Positions 10,094 through 22,106 of a stretch of 64,000 nt of DNA are shown piece after piece (position 1 is the first letter of the stretch; each line of letters begins with the position of its first letter). The translations under genes were made by a program, and so were the position numbers. This stretch comes from Hirsutella rhossiliensis (Eukaryota; Ascomycota; Sordariomycetes; Hypocreales; Ophiocordycipitaceae), in NCBI RefSeq assembly GCF_020360975.1, contig NW_025408687.1:248001-312000 (forward strand), in the 5' to 3' direction. The notes under the pieces were generated by a model. The model ran no database searches. It saw only the letters and a program-made list of their open reading frames with translations, and was not told the DNA's origin.

Positions 10094-10117
10094 GGGCGAG
10101 GGCGAGGGCGAGGGCGA
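10094..10117 (+). repeat. (GGGCGA)4 microsatellite
   Basis: Four tandem GGGCGA hexamers in the intergenic region before the 14-3-3 gene. Confidence 0.8.
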
Positions 10118-11048
10118 GTGCGTTATGTGTGCCGGTGCCCTCTTTGTTGACTCGAATGACTGAGGGTTGAGTGGTGAGGTGAGGGCGAAAGGTGAGTGGC
10201 CCTTGAAGCACGCGTGCGCGGCTGACTCTTGGCCAGCAGACCTTATCTTGGGGTTACTTAAGGTAGTAAGACTAGGCGGGCAGAGGCGCTGCCGTGAGTA
10301 GCTGGCTAACAGGAGTTGGTGACGACAGTGTCACCATGAAGAAGAGTCGAGTTGCCCAGCAAGATATCCGGCGCAAAGTACCGAGTACCTTTCCTCCAAG
10401 GGTGGAGTTGCCGCCGGGAGCCAGCCGGACAGTGGAGGAGGAGGATCGATCGACCGCCTCCCAACAGGCGGAGAGCCAAGCACGGCGGCAAGGGAAGGGC
10501 AAAACGCTAGTTATGCTACAGGCCGTTGTGGCTGCTGCACTGGCTACCTAGGTAGGTAGTGCAGTACCTCTCTGGTGGTACTTTGCACATGCGGATACAT
10601 GTCAGCCCCTCGCCCTCTACCCAGCAAAGATAAGGGTCTCGGCACGTATGTACAGGAAGGGAGGGCGAAGAAAAGACGGCTGATAACAAGTCGCGTCACC
10701 GAAGAGGTACCTCGAGGTGCTGCCAGATGCGCGGGATTAACTCGATATAAGTACCTACCTGATAAGAGGCACCTCTCGTTCATGCTCCTTACAGTACCAC
10801 CGGCGACTCGCGCGCCAAAAGATACAAGGTGTGCAATTTGGGGACCTGGCTCAGTGAGAGACAGCGGCGGCTGTCGAGGGTGGCCCGCTGATGCAATGCC
10901 CCCAGGCTCTGCCATCCGCCCGCCATCTGGCTCCCGGGCTCCGCCAGCTGCCCCGGCACCCACTGCCCTTCCCTTCTTCCCCTCACCCAAAAAATCCCTA
11001 AACCCAAGGGACAGCCTGAAAATCCAAACCCCATTTCCACCTTCAAAA

Positions 11049-11054
11049 TATAAA
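11049..11054 (+). promoter_or_regulatory. TATA-like box of the 14-3-3 gene
   Basis: TATAAA lies 166 bp before the 14-3-3 ATG and is followed by an almost uninterrupted CT-rich leader, a common layout for highly expressed fungal genes. Inference only; no transcript start is known. Confidence 0.3.
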
Positions 11055-11214
11055 CACCCGCCCCCTCTTCTGCTGTCTTCAACGCCTCATTTCTGCACGC
11101 AGAACTCATCCCCCTCCCTCCTCCCCACCATCGTCTCGCGCGCGTCTTTTTCGTCACTTCCAACTTTGCACCGCCTCTCGACTCCCATCTTGTCGCCGTC
11201 GTCTCGCCGCCACC

Positions 11215-12604
11215 ATGACCAACGAGGTAAGCATTCCCGCCTCCTTTGGCCTCCTCTTGCACCCGCCGCCGCCATGCCCGCCTCCTTTGCCTCGAGCCGA
11301 GCCGCGACGAGCCTGCGCAAGCCCCGTCTCGGCTCGTTTGGCCCCTTGTGCCCCACCATCGCGGTCTCTGTCGCGTTTGCTGGCGGCTCGCCGCCTTTTG
11401 TCTTCCCCTCCTCCTCATGTCCTCCTCGTCACCCCCTGGACACTGCTGACGCCTTCTCTCCGACAGCGTGAAAGGTTTGCTCATCCACCTGGAGCCTCGC
11501 CATCAGGAGCACCGCTCGCGAGATCACCCGTGCTAACCCTGGGCCATGGCACTATAGCAAGACTTTTCTGGCCCGCCTCTGCGAGCAGGCTGAGCGCTAC
11601 GATGAAATGGTCACCTACATGAAGGAGGTCGCCAAGATCGGAGGCGAGCTCACCGTCGACGAGCGTAATCTCCTCAGCGTCGCCTACAAAAACGTCGTCG
11701 GCACTCGCCGTGCCTCGTGGCGCATCATCTCTTCCATCGAGCAGAAGGAGGAGTCCAAGGGTTCCGAGAAGCACGTCTCCACAATCAAGGAGTACCGTGA
11801 CAAGATCGAGGCCGAGCTTGAGCAGGTCTGCCAGGACGTCCTCAATGTCCTCGACGAAAGCCTCATCCCCAACGCTGCCTCGGGCGAGTCCAAGGTCTTC
11901 TACCACAAGATGTACGTATCTCCGCCGTTGCCCGCCCCGCCCTCGCCCCCTGTCGTAATTACCGCTCATCAGTCTCGCCCTTGAAATGTTGCTGACCGTG
12001 GCATTGCGCAAACAGGAAGGGTGATTACCACCGCTACCTCGCCGAGTTCGCCTCGGGCGAGAAGCGCAAGGTTGCCGCCACGGCTGCCCACGATGCCTAC
12101 AAGGTACGTCGTCTCCCGGCGTCTGTCAGAACGCGTTCGCCGCGCCCTTTTTTTTTCCTTTCTTTCTTACTCCTACATGGCCCCCTCTGAGCGTTTTGTG
12201 TCGTCTGGCTTCATCTGCTAACGGATGACAATCTGCAGAACGCGACTGAGGTTGCCCAGACCGACCTGACTCCCACCCACCCCATTCGCCTGGGTCTGGC
12301 CCTCAACTTCTCCGTCTTTTACTACGAGATCCTCAACTCGCCCGACCGTGCTTGCCACCTTGCCAAGCAAGCCTTCGACGATGCCATTGCCGAGCTTGAC
12401 TCACTCTCCGAGGAGTCCTACCGCGACAGCACCCTTATCATGCAACTGCTGCGTGACAACCTTACTCTGTGGACCTCGTCCGACAGCGCCGACGCCGAGG
12501 GCGCCGCCGCGGGTGATGCTGCCAAGAAGGAGGAGGGCGAGGCCTCCAAGCCCGCCGAGGAGGAGACCAAGGCCGAGGAGCCCGCTCCCGCCGCTGCCTC
12601 GTAA
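11215..12604 (+). CDS. 14-3-3 protein
   Basis: Five exons: 11215..11226, 11467..11474 (8 nt), 11558..11911, 12016..12103 and 12239..12604, giving 275 residues. The protein opens [20 protein letters not shown], contains the 14-3-3 landmarks [42 protein letters not shown] and [15 protein letters not shown], and ends in an acidic Ala/Glu-rich tail typical of fungal members. It is a dimeric phosphoserine/threonine-binding adaptor in signalling and cell-cycle control. The N-terminal TFLARLCEQ and [15 protein letters not shown] place it with the second of the two 14-3-3 types that filamentous fungi usually carry. The first two coding exons are tiny (12 and 8 nt); each flanking intron has a branch site (GCTGAC, GCTAAC). 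The start context CACCATG is strong. Confidence 0.97.
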
Positions 12605-14005
12605 ATTTCTTTCTCTCACTCACCCGATACCACGGGCATCCCGGCATTTGAGAACCGAGATGCAATGTTTGGCCGCCTGCTCGCATTTGTTACCCCGGCG
12701 TATGGCGAGCCCGGCGTGCCTCGATTTGAAGGGCAGGCGAGCAGGCAGGTGATGATGCGCAGGTGCGCAGTCCGTTGATACTTGATGGCAGGGCGAGGAG
12801 GGGATCGTGGGGGATTTTCCGGTCGAACAATGGCAACTAGGCGCGGCTTGTGGATTCGTCACGGGTCTTGTTGTTGCTCGGTTGGATCAGAGGTTGGTGG
12901 CTGTCCACGCTTTGTTTTTGCGCGTGGCGGCCTCTCCATCTGGTACAGAATGTCACTCACGAATGGTCCCCTCCACCACGCTTGCCCCGGTGTTTTTCTG
13001 TTTGTTTGACTTGAGGCTGCCGGTTCACCATTTTCCCTTGGCTGGATCGGTCATGCAACTGCGCTTTTGCTTTTCCATGGCTTTGCCTCTTGTCGGCTGG
13101 GCTCGGCTCGTCTCTCTTGAGAGAGGAATCTCCCGGCTCTTTCCCGCTCACAAAACACCCCCCCTCGGCGAAGCCATTCCCACAGAAACCAGACCAAAAA
13201 AAACAAGGAGCAGAAGAGAAGAGGCAGAAAAACAATGACCTATATTCATACACTGTCCCAGCAGGACGTGGCCGTTGTGTTCGGCCGATCTGTTATGTGC
13301 TTGCTCTTGAGCTATGTGTGCTCTCGGGGGCAAGCAGTGAAGTGCGTCGAGTGGGAGGGAGTGGTAGAGCCACCGCCGGCGGTTTTCTGCCGTCACGTCG
13401 CTCTGTGACGGAATGAGAACAAGCTTCGTTAAGTCGTCGTCTCATTCCCAATGGAGAGACGGCAACTTTGGCGGGACACGTTCGGAAACAGGCCTCTCGC
13501 GCTTGCTGAACAGCCTCGGGGTCCTTGGTCTCCCCGTCTTCAGCGTCCGCTTGTGTAACTGGGTACTCTCGGAATCCAAACCTTGAACACGGACGGGCCG
13601 TGACAGCTCGGGCATGTGGCTAAAGTCCACCATGTATGTATGCCAGGGCATGAGACGCTTCCCGATTCCCGAGTCATGTCGGGCTCAAGTCACGGCGGGA
13701 GGTTGAAGGTTGAAACGGGTACTAATGGTGATTTTGGTTTTATTTCAATTTGTAGAATTACTCGTTGATCCATCGCTAGTCCTCCCATTCGTTCACTCGT
13801 GATCCATCTAGCCGATTATTTGAGTAGAAACAGACCGATAGCCTCGTGAGATGGATATCGTATTGGTGTGTTGCCGAGGGATGTGTACATGCCATATGCC
13901 GGATCCTGACTCCCGAGATACCCAAGAAGAGAAGAAAAGACGACTCCAAGTAACAAGACGAACGCTACATTTGCCTGCTCTCCCGCGCGCGTCACCGGCC
14001 CGGCC
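12605..14005. other. Convergent intergenic region
   Basis: 1.4 kb after the 14-3-3 gene. No coding region, tRNA or repeat family that I can support; the T-rich and CT-rich parts suit 3' UTR sequence. Confidence 0.5.
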
Positions 14006-14542
14006 CTATGGTGCCATTGTTGCGGGGACGCCCATGGCGTTTTGGTGCATCAGGAGCCTCGCGGCGCGGTGTAGGCGCTCCTGTTTGTCCTTGAGGGCAC
14101 CCCGGCCGCCGTCGCTGCTGGGTTCGCCGAGGGCAACCTCATCGAAGAAGGGGTCGTCGAGGCGGTACATGGCGGTGCGGACGACCTCGTCGGACCCGGC
14201 CGCGAGCCCGGTGGCAGGGTCGAGAGCGCCGGGTCGGGCATCGGGGCGAGCGGAGAGGCGGCGGACGATGCGGCGCCAGAAGCGGCGACGCCTCGAGGGC
14301 TGGGGCAGGAGGGAGGAGGAAGCGGCCGTGGTGGTGACGGTGGCGGAGGACGAGGACGAAGCCGAGGGGACCGAGGGGCTGGAGGCGGACGAGTGCGGCG
14401 AGTCGGGCGGGTCGAGAGCCGAGGCCACCTCGGAGCGCCACACGAGGATGCGTGTCTGGGCGGTGGCGGACAGGCACGAGGGGTGCAGGGCGTCTTGGTC
14501 GGCGGCCAGAGCAGCGGCCGTGGCGGCGGCCATGGCGGGCAT
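14006..14542 (-). CDS. Hypothetical protein, single exon
   Basis: A 178-codon frame. The ATG at 14542 was chosen because the frame above it turns cysteine- and basic-rich without a plausible start. From N to C: an Ala-rich helix (MPAMAAATAAALAAD), an ordered-looking stretch with TRILVWRSEVASALD, a Ser/Ala linker (about 60-80), a strongly basic patch (RRRRFWRRIVRRL), then EVVRTAMYRLDDPFFDEVAL and a C-terminal helix ERLHRAARLLMHQN. The alternation of ordered and low-complexity segments favours a real gene over GC-driven noise, but I recognise no family. There are no signal peptide or membrane segments. The basic patch could bind nucleic acid or act as a nuclear signal; that is speculation. Confidence 0.45.
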   Translation of the reverse strand: MPAMAAATAAALAADQDALHPSCLSATAQTRILVWRSEVASALDPPDSPHSSASSPSVPSASSSSSATVTTTAASSSLLPQPSRRRRFWRRIVRRLSARPDARPGALDPATGLAAGSDEVVRTAMYRLDDPFFDEVALGEPSSDGGRGALKDKQERLHRAARLLMHQNAMGVPATMAP

Positions 14543-15179
14543 GATGCGATGAAGGCAAGGGGGTGGGTGGGTAGGTGCGGCGGTCACCACGGTCGACGGA
14601 CAAGTGTGCTCTCTTCGTCCCGCGGATTCTCCCGCGGATTCTCTCGTTTGGTATGTCCTTGATCGGTAGTTGATGCGGGCTCTATCGTGGTTGTTGCCGG
14701 GGGCCGATGACAGCGGTGGAGCAGCGTCGAGTATTTCATGTGATGGAGATTGCTCCGGGAAGCCGGCGGTGAAGCCGGACGGTCTGCAACACGAGATCAA
14801 GTGGTTGTGCGAGCACAGCAGCAGCAGGGAGGCGGCGGTGCGAAGGCGAAAGTACGCATGTAATTATACTGGCTGGAAGTCTCTGTGTACGTGCAAAAAA
14901 TGTCAAGGCGCGGGGGTTTCACTTGGGCAGCAAAGGCGGCAGCAGCCAGACGCGATGGGGACGACGCGTGGGGGGGAGAAAAGAAGCTTTGAAGGATGCT
15001 TGCTTGCTTCCCCTGAGCCAACGGGAAAGGGATTTTGACTTTGGGACTTTTGCAAGTGGGTGAGGTTAAGGTTGAGGGGACCGCGGGTGTCAGTTCGTTG
15101 TGTGCCTGGCGGGCCCGGATGAGAGTGTGTTTGAGTGTGTGGGAGAGGGAGAGAGGGAGACGTTCGGTATGGAAATGCG

Positions 15180-15265
15180 AAAGGAGGGGAAGAGAGAGGG
15201 GGGGGGGAGGAGGGGAAGAAGGGAGGGAGAGAGAGGCGGAGGAGGAGGAGGAGAGGAGAGCGGAG
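15180..15265 (+). repeat. Purine-rich (GGA/GAG) tract
   Basis: About 85 nt almost entirely A and G, dominated by GGA, GAG and poly-G. Such tracts can form triplex or G-rich structures; here it is simply low-complexity DNA between genes. Confidence 0.75.
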
Positions 15266-16037
15266 AGTCGGATGGGAGGAGGGCGAGGCTGGCTAGGCGC
15301 GAGCGGCGGGCATATGAAAGTATTGCGAGCATGCAGGCAAGTACAGGTAGGTATACATGGACGCCCCGTTATCCGTATAACCGTCGCGGCTGGAACGTGG
15401 TGGCAGGTGAAAAGGCAAAGAGGCGGCGACGAGACGACGATTTGGGGGCGGGAGCGGAGAGTTTAAGTCTGTTTGCCGAGGCCCCTGTCGTGGGGGTACG
15501 GGGGGGGGTACCTCGGTGGGGGGGGGAGAGGGAACGGGGCGGGTACGCGAGCCAAGGCCCAGGTACCTCGACAAGGCCGGGGTGCTGGCAGAGGCCGCAC
15601 TGCACTGTGCCCGGTGCACAGTGGGTGCACAGTGGGCGCCAGGTACCCTTAAGGTACCACGCACGGAGCCACCACCTCGGAGGCTCCCCCACGTGCGCTG
15701 CAACCCGAGGAAAAAAGGGCAAGAATGCAAGGCTCAGCGGATGGGTTTATTTGGATACGCATACGTAGAGCAAAGGCTTCCCTGGGCATGTATATCATTC
15801 AACGCATGCACCACGTCAGAGAAGCTGCCGGGCCCGGCGGTGCCGACATGCAGGCTACATACCGCCGGCCACTGTGCCGTTCGTTCCCTGTGCACCGCAG
15901 CAGCATCTGCCGGGTGGATCGACATTGGGGCCAGTCTTCTCTGCGGGGGTGGAGAGCGCGCCGCCGGGACCGGGAACTCGGCTGCTAAGTACTGATACTG
16001 TAGGTAACCTGAGCGGGCCCGCCAACACGAAGCTGCT

Positions 16038-16062
16038 CTTCTCTCTCTCTCTCTCTCTCTCC
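16038..16062 (+). repeat. (CT)n microsatellite
   Basis: About 12 CT dinucleotides in a gene-free region. Confidence 0.85.
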
Positions 16063-16602
16063 GTTTTTGCTTTGCTTTGTTTTGTTTCCCGCGCCCAGAC
16101 GCCGGAGGAAAAAGCAGACATTCTCCCCTCCCCTTTTCACCCCTCCCCTTTTCACCCCTTGCCGCCCTGCCGGCGCCATGCTCACGGGCCGCAGGTTGCT
16201 TGCTGCGTCCTCGGGCCCGCCTTTCACGCGCTGCCGTCCGTCCTCGCCTCTTCTCCCCCTTTGCACGGCTCACAGCACCATCCAACACGGACACGTCTCG
16301 CGGCCCCGAGAGCCAGTTCTGATACTCGCTAGGCATTGGCCCTGAAACGCCGCCGCGTCCAAATACTTCTGTCTCGGCGGGGCTAAACGCCATCGTCCCC
16401 GCCGCCGTTCGTCCCCGCCGTTCGTCCCCAGCCGGTGCATGTCTCAGTCACCCAAGACAGCCATGCAGACTATTCACACCTCGCCCGCCTTTAGCGGCGC
16501 CTCGGCCACGTACAAACCGAACCGGCCGTGCATCGTCACCACCTTTTCATCCAAAGCCACGTGAGGTGCTCATGTGCCGGCCTGCCTCCAAGCTGTCTCT
16601 GC

Positions 16603-19600
16603 CTACGCCCTCGTACTCGGCTGCAGCGTCTCCCACCCGCTCATCTCCTCGCCGCTCTCCTCCGGCATGTCCAGCAGGTCCGCCGCCGTCTTGCCCTGGC
16701 CCTGCCATGACCCCTTGCCGCCGCTTGCCGCCGCCTGCTTCGCTAGAGCCTTGGCCTCCTCAGCTCCCGCGCCCCGTGCCACCCATCCTGGCCCGCCGCC
16801 TCCCAGAGTGTTGCTGCGGCCCGCCGGTCTGGACCCCGACCCCGCCCTGAGCCCCGGCGTCTGCTGCTGCCCGCTGCTGCTGCTTCGCCCCCCGACCGTC
16901 GCCGATCGCGTCGGCAGTGGCCCGTCTTCGCTGAGGGGCGAGCTGCTTCCCGCCAGATGCGCTGGCTTCTTGGCCACCGGCGGCGGTGACTTGCCGCTGC
17001 CTTTGCTCTGTGGCGACGTCTGCCACCCTCCCGCCGCCCACGACGCCCGCGGCGGACTTGCCGGCCTCTCTTCCGGCCACGTTCCTCCGTCCCCGGATGA
17101 AGTCACCGCCCCCGACCGCGAGCCCGCTGCTTGCCGCCGAGGAGGCGGCGGCGGCGGCGGCGGTCCCGACGACCGTGAATTTGGCCGGCTGCCTGTGCGC
17201 GTCTCCTCGTCCACCCTGTTCCACGGCTTGGGCCCGTCGTGTAGTGGCAGTGGCTTCCTCGCCGCCGCGCTCGAAGACCCGGCCTGCATGAGTGTCGGCT
17301 TTGGAGGCATCACTTTTTCATAAGGCGAGCTGGACATGCTCGAGAGAGACGGCCCAGGCGATGTCCGCGGCACCGCCACCCAGTCCGGCTCGTCGCTGGG
17401 CCCAAACGGATTCGACGCCCGGTTCGGGTTGAGCGCCATGGCCTGTCCCTCCGGCCCCTCTGGCACCGACATCTGCGCGCGGGCCGGCTGCCTGTTGTCC
17501 AGCCACCACTTTCGGCGATCCGAGCTCGCCGGCGGCAATCCCGGCTCGATTGCGTCGTACCCTATCAAGTCCTCGTCCTCCGTCTCCTGGCCGTCGCTCA
17601 CCTGCGCCGTCGTGTCCCCCACCTCGGCCTTGCGGCGCTGATACAGCTCCTTGCTGATTGCCTGGCGCAGGGCCTCGTTGATGATGCTGACCCTGCACTC
17701 AAACGTCGCGTACACCGGCCGGTGGTCCGAGAACCGCAGCGGCGCCGAGTCGTACGACAGCTGCCGTATGTTGGCCCCTTTTCGCAAGATGCGGTCCGTC
17801 CACGCAGGTATTCTCGCCTTCTCACTGGACGCACGTCAGTGGTTGAGCTCTGCCAACGAGTTCAAGCCGCACTCACGATGTGTCGTAATTGTCCGTCCCA
17901 ACGTCAAACTTGTACGTAGGCATAAAGCCGATGCGGGCCTCCGAGTAAAAGGGGAACGCCAGGCCCGCCACCATTTGCAGGTTCAACTGGTCGTTTTCGT
18001 ATAGCGTCTCCAAGTCGCGCCTCTTGATCAGGGTCCGTGCTGCCTCTGGGCCCAGGCCAATGCGGTAGTTAAAGTCACCCAACCATATGACGGCGTCTAA
18101 GTGTTCGCATCAGTACGCCTGCTATAAATACTGCTCCCATTTCTGGGACAGACCGTCTACCGTCTCCTCTCTTCTCTTGCAAGAGAAATGGGGGGGCTGG
18201 AGGATAAGAGGGCAAAATGAAGAACGAAACCCAGAGCAAGTCTTACCGTGGTCCTCTATCCCTCTGTTCCGCTGAAAGCGCAGCCCGTTGTGAATGGTGG
18301 CATAGTCGCGGTTCCTCTCGTCGTAGTTGGCGAACCCGGCCGCCAGGTGCGCCGTGACGAAGCATATGGGCGTGCTTGCGTAGTCGAACCGGATGGCGAC
18401 GGCCCCCTTGTTGCCGGCCATGCCCGACAGCCCCGTCTTTTTGACGCTGCCCTCGACGTTCTTAATGTTGGATAGCACCGACGTCTTGACAAACAGGCAC
18501 AGCGCCGCCCCGACGAGCTGCCCGCTGCGCAAGAGCACGTACTTGTCGCCCCCGAGGCTCGCCTGCCGCTGGTTCAACAGCCGCTTGACCGACTTCTCCC
18601 ACAGGTGCTTCCTCGATGGGTCGCTATTCATGATTTGCTGCGGGCTCAGCTCGACGATTTCCTGAAAGGCCACCACGTAAATGTCGGGCTGGCCCGAACC
18701 CAGCGACGGCGGGAACAGCCAGGGCGTCAGGTCGTAGTCGATGCCGTCGGTGCGCCCGTTGAGGTTGAACGTCCCCGCCCATATGCTAATCTTCTCAAAC
18801 GAGGCGTACTCGTCGCTCCGCTTGCCGACTTCCACCGAGACAAAGTCGCTGATGGGGTCGAAGAGATGCACCGCCGCCTGCCCGATGAGGCGGCCCAGCA
18901 GCATATCGATCATGACCTGCCGCGACGGGTCCACAAAGTTGTTGTGGTAGATGCGCTGGACCGACTTGCGCATGTCCGCCACCGCCCCGGAGAGCGACAT
19001 CTTGCCGTGCCTCGTAAACGAAGACTTAAGCGCCCCTGTCCCGGCGTAGATCTTGGACAGCGAGTCGCCATTGTCCGCCCACAGGCTCGAGTGCCGCATC
19101 CAAAAGTCCGACGCCGCAAACTCCCCTCGGTGCCCCAGGAACGCCTCCACGGCCATCTGCGAGATCAACGTCTGGATGAGGTTGGTCCGGTCCAGGCAGT
19201 CGAGGCAGTTTGTGCGGAAGACGCCCTCCTGTTGCAGCACCACCACCATGCGAGCGCCGTCCCCGGGGCCGTCCCCTCCCTCGACGCCGTCGCTCGACTC
19301 CTCGGCCAAAAAGTACGCGAAGCCGTCCGTCGAGTTTTCAATGTACCGGCGGATATCCCGCGCAGCCTCGTACCCTGCCGGCCCTTTGGTCTCTGCATGA
19401 AAGTCGTAGTGCGTCTCTCGCAGCAGAGCATGGTCCGCCGACCCCTCGGCACCCGGCCTGCTCAGCGGGCAGTGCCGGATGCCGTTGCGATACATGCCAC
19501 TAAGCTCCGCCTCGGCCGGCTTCGTCTCGCTGAGGAGGTTGATGACGTGAACCGCACCGTAGATGAGCTCGAGATCCTCAAAGTGCTTATTGAAGGCCGG

Positions 19601-20788
19601 CTGCGTGCCCTCTGGTGATCTTGTGACGGTAATCTTCTGACGCCCCGGAATGAGGTCGGCAACCTGCTCCCAAAACACCGGGACCGACCCCCGTACTTGA
19701 GCATACGAGAACAGGATGCCTGTTGGGCTCCAGAAGGTTGTTTCCGTTTCGACAAAGTTGGCCACGTGCCCATCGTCGTCTATTCCCCGCGAGTTGAAAC
19801 GAGTCCCTGCTCGCCTGCAGGAGAGACGCGATATGAGGGTCAGGAAGGACGGCATCCCGCTCTTTTTGGATCCCCTGAGGGGCGAAGCGCTCTGCGGCAG
19901 AGTCATGGTCCTACAAAACCCTCGAATCGCAGATGTCAGGATGCGCGACGAATCCAGCGCCTCGCGTTCCTGGGGCATGAGCCGAGAACGGAACTGCACC
20001 AGGGGGCTTATCATGAACGAGTTCCACAGATATGTGTCGTCAAAGTTGTCAATGTCAAATGAGTTGGAGGCAATGGGCCTTGACGAGTCAGCGCCTGTAC
20101 CGAAGCCGATAACACGTCAAGGGAGCATCGAGTCCTACCTGTCCTGGAGTCTATTTGTCACGTCAAAGTCGGTGCTGTAGTAGAAGGATCCGTTGCTGAG
20201 GAGCTTGCGCAGCTCATGACACGGGTGCTCCATGGGCACCTCGCGCCGGCTCAGACCCTGGCCGTACGGCGAGTTGTTGCTGTAGACGGAAGCAGAATCT
20301 GACACGTCGGGCTCCAGGGGGTCCAGCGGCACGACATCGTCGTAGTCGGCACTGCTCAAGCAGTAAAAGGCCACACTCGCTATCCGCTCCACAGTCTCGC
20401 CCGGGCGCACCGTCGCGGCCCTCACGGCATGGGTGATGGCCGAGAGGAAGACTTCGCCGTTGACTGCAATGAGGCCCAGGGTCCCATAGACGGGCCGCGC
20501 GGTCAACGGTCGGTAGTCTTTGAGCAGCCGGCTCGTGATGGGGGAGAACTCGACCATGCATTTGGTGGTCAAGGGCTCGCCGGCGGCAGCCCGCGATTTG
20601 GCCGAGGGCAAAGATATGTGGGAGCCATTGTGGCTGCCCTCGCTCGCCGAGAAGCTGTAGCGCAGGATCAGGGCATGGGAGGAGGAGACAATGGCAATGG
20701 ATCGTTGGGGATAGTCGCGGATATAGAGCTCGCTCGATTTCTCGGGGGCGGGAGCTGGCGTGGCCCACGAGTCCGTCGGTTGGTCCAT
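16603..20788 (-). CDS. Synaptojanin-type phosphoinositide phosphatase (Sac1 + inositol 5-phosphatase)
   Basis: Four exons on the minus strand: 20139..20788, 18247..20078, 17877..18096 and 16603..17824, giving 1307 residues. The N-terminal Sac1 domain (about 15-600) begins IRDYPQRSIAIVSSSHALI and carries the intact active site NCLDCLDRTN (CX5RT, Cys508), so unlike yeast Inp51 its Sac domain should be active. The type II 5-phosphatase domain (about 645-940) has WAGTFNLNG, VVAFQEIVEL, GNKGAVAIRF, VTAHLAAG, WLGDFNYRI, IPAWTDRIL and SDHRPVYATF. The last 370 residues are Pro/Ser-rich with an eight-proline run, probably recruiting SH3 or actin-patch partners. The enzyme removes phosphates from PI(4,5)P2 and other phosphoinositides at the plasma membrane and in endocytosis, like Inp52/Inp53. 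Introns are 60, 150 and 52 nt. All known catalytic motifs are present. Confidence 0.95.
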
Positions 20789-22106
20789 GAGGCGGAGGAC
20801 GAGACGAGGCTCACGAGGTTATGGGGAGATCTCAGCGCCAGGCGGGGAGATGCGAGGAGCAGGGCTGCATCAGCAGTGAGGCCCGTCCATGGCGCAGAGG
20901 GCCGACGGAGAGAGCAATTGAGGCGAATGATGCTGGGTCGGGCGCAGAGGGTTCAGGGCTGCTTTGTCTCGGCTTCGGGGGATGACGTCGCTGCGCCTTG
21001 TGGTAACGTGGCCCACGGGGTAGGGTAGCGCAGGCGAGCTGTGACGGCGGCCCCACGCTTCTCTGAATGGTATACAGAGCTTGCAGCACTGCAGCCGGAT
21101 GGAAACTTTGGGTGCCACGAGTCTCGCAATACAAACCGAGCCCCGAGACGCCAATTCATTCATGGCCTGTCGGAATGCATGTCATAGCATTGACAAAACT
21201 GTGCGTCGAGGATCCCTCGTGATTTGCAGCGCTTTCTGGGTCATCGAGCAGGGTTGGCGAGAGACTTTGTCAAGAAAAACTCAGCTTCACATGCAAGCAG
21301 CAGACGAGGGGAGCTCTTCATTGAGCTGCCACCAAAAGCCCAACAATAGCCGGCGGAAATATCCGTTCCTCGGGGTACTAATTCATAAATGTGCCCTTGA
21401 CACCCCCGCCACAGGCACTGCTGCCAGGCCTTTCGTCTAGAGCCTCGCCGTCTTCCACGGCCGGATCCTGATGCAAGATGGCCATCGCCTGCTTAGGCTG
21501 AATGACCATGGCAACAATAGAAGCACAATAATAAAGTCTTTCTGCCAGGCTTCAGATTTACAATTGAGATCATGCTTTCCATGCGGAGAGCGTTCAGTCT
21601 CTTCCTATCATGTTGTTTTTATGTAGAAATCATCACCAGCCATATGGAGGGAGGAAGAAAATCTTTCGTCGGCCGGCCCTCGTCCATGGAAGAGACATTC
21701 CCTCCCTGGAGGCTTAGTCATTCAGCCATGACTCAGCGCCACCAGGTTTTCCGCCAGCTGCACGCCAAAGAGCTACTTATCACCCAGGTTTCGCGTCAGC
21801 CTTGCTCGCCGCGTCAACTCCCACAACATCGCCACCTTTCTACCTTGCACGCAGGTACCTTCCCTCCCCGTCCGCATCGCCCACCCACATCGCCCATCCA
21901 CATCGCCCATCCACCTCCTCTCATCGCACTTCCGGGACAGGAATAACCTGATCATCCACAGCTGCATCGCTTTTGCACCTTTCCTCTGCCACGTTGCATC
22001 ATCGCGATAGGAGCTGTCAAGTCCACGGGCAAGCTCCCCAGAGGCCCCTCACTTCCCTGCGTTTCCACCACCACATTATCCCAACAAGAGTGGAATTCCG
22101 CCCGCC
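20789..22106. other. Divergent promoter region, phosphatase / PRP39
   Basis: 1.3 kb between divergent start codons. Contains a 13-nt tandem repeat (21876-21914) and CT-rich sequence before PRP39. No gene is supported. Confidence 0.5.
21876..21914 (+). repeat. 13-nt tandem repeat, three copies
   Basis: Three near-identical copies of ATCGCCCATCCAC (first copy with one change) in the PRP39 upstream region. Confidence 0.75.

Larger units (their letters stand above)
9081..11214. other. Long intergenic region before the 14-3-3 gene
   Basis: 2.1 kb with no supported gene. It holds a 13-base G run (9725-9737), four GGGCGA repeats (10094-10117), TACCTAGGTA words (about 10547) and a long CT-rich leader from about 11055 to the 14-3-3 start. 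Open frames, including a 298-codon one at 10575-11471, are compositional. Confidence 0.5.
14543..16602. other. Low-complexity intergenic region
   Basis: 2.1 kb with no supported gene. Features are a purine-rich tract at about 15180-15265, G-runs near 15500, GTACC-rich sequence at 15550-15660 and a (CT)n tract at 16038-16062. Long open frames here (for example 15734-16393, minus) translate to basic or Gly-rich low-complexity sequence. Confidence 0.5.

Noticed and set aside
10575..11471. 298-codon frame upstream of and into the 14-3-3 gene
   Set aside because: It runs through the 14-3-3 leader and first intron; the composition is the Pro/Ser bias of a CT-rich leader.
15734..16393. 219-codon minus-strand frame
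   Set aside because: Low-complexity Arg/Gly/Ala sequence from a GC- and purine-rich region.
18605..19618. 337-codon plus-strand open frame
   Set aside because: It lies antisense to the Sac domain exon, where a GC-rich codon bias keeps the opposite frame open. No domain is visible.
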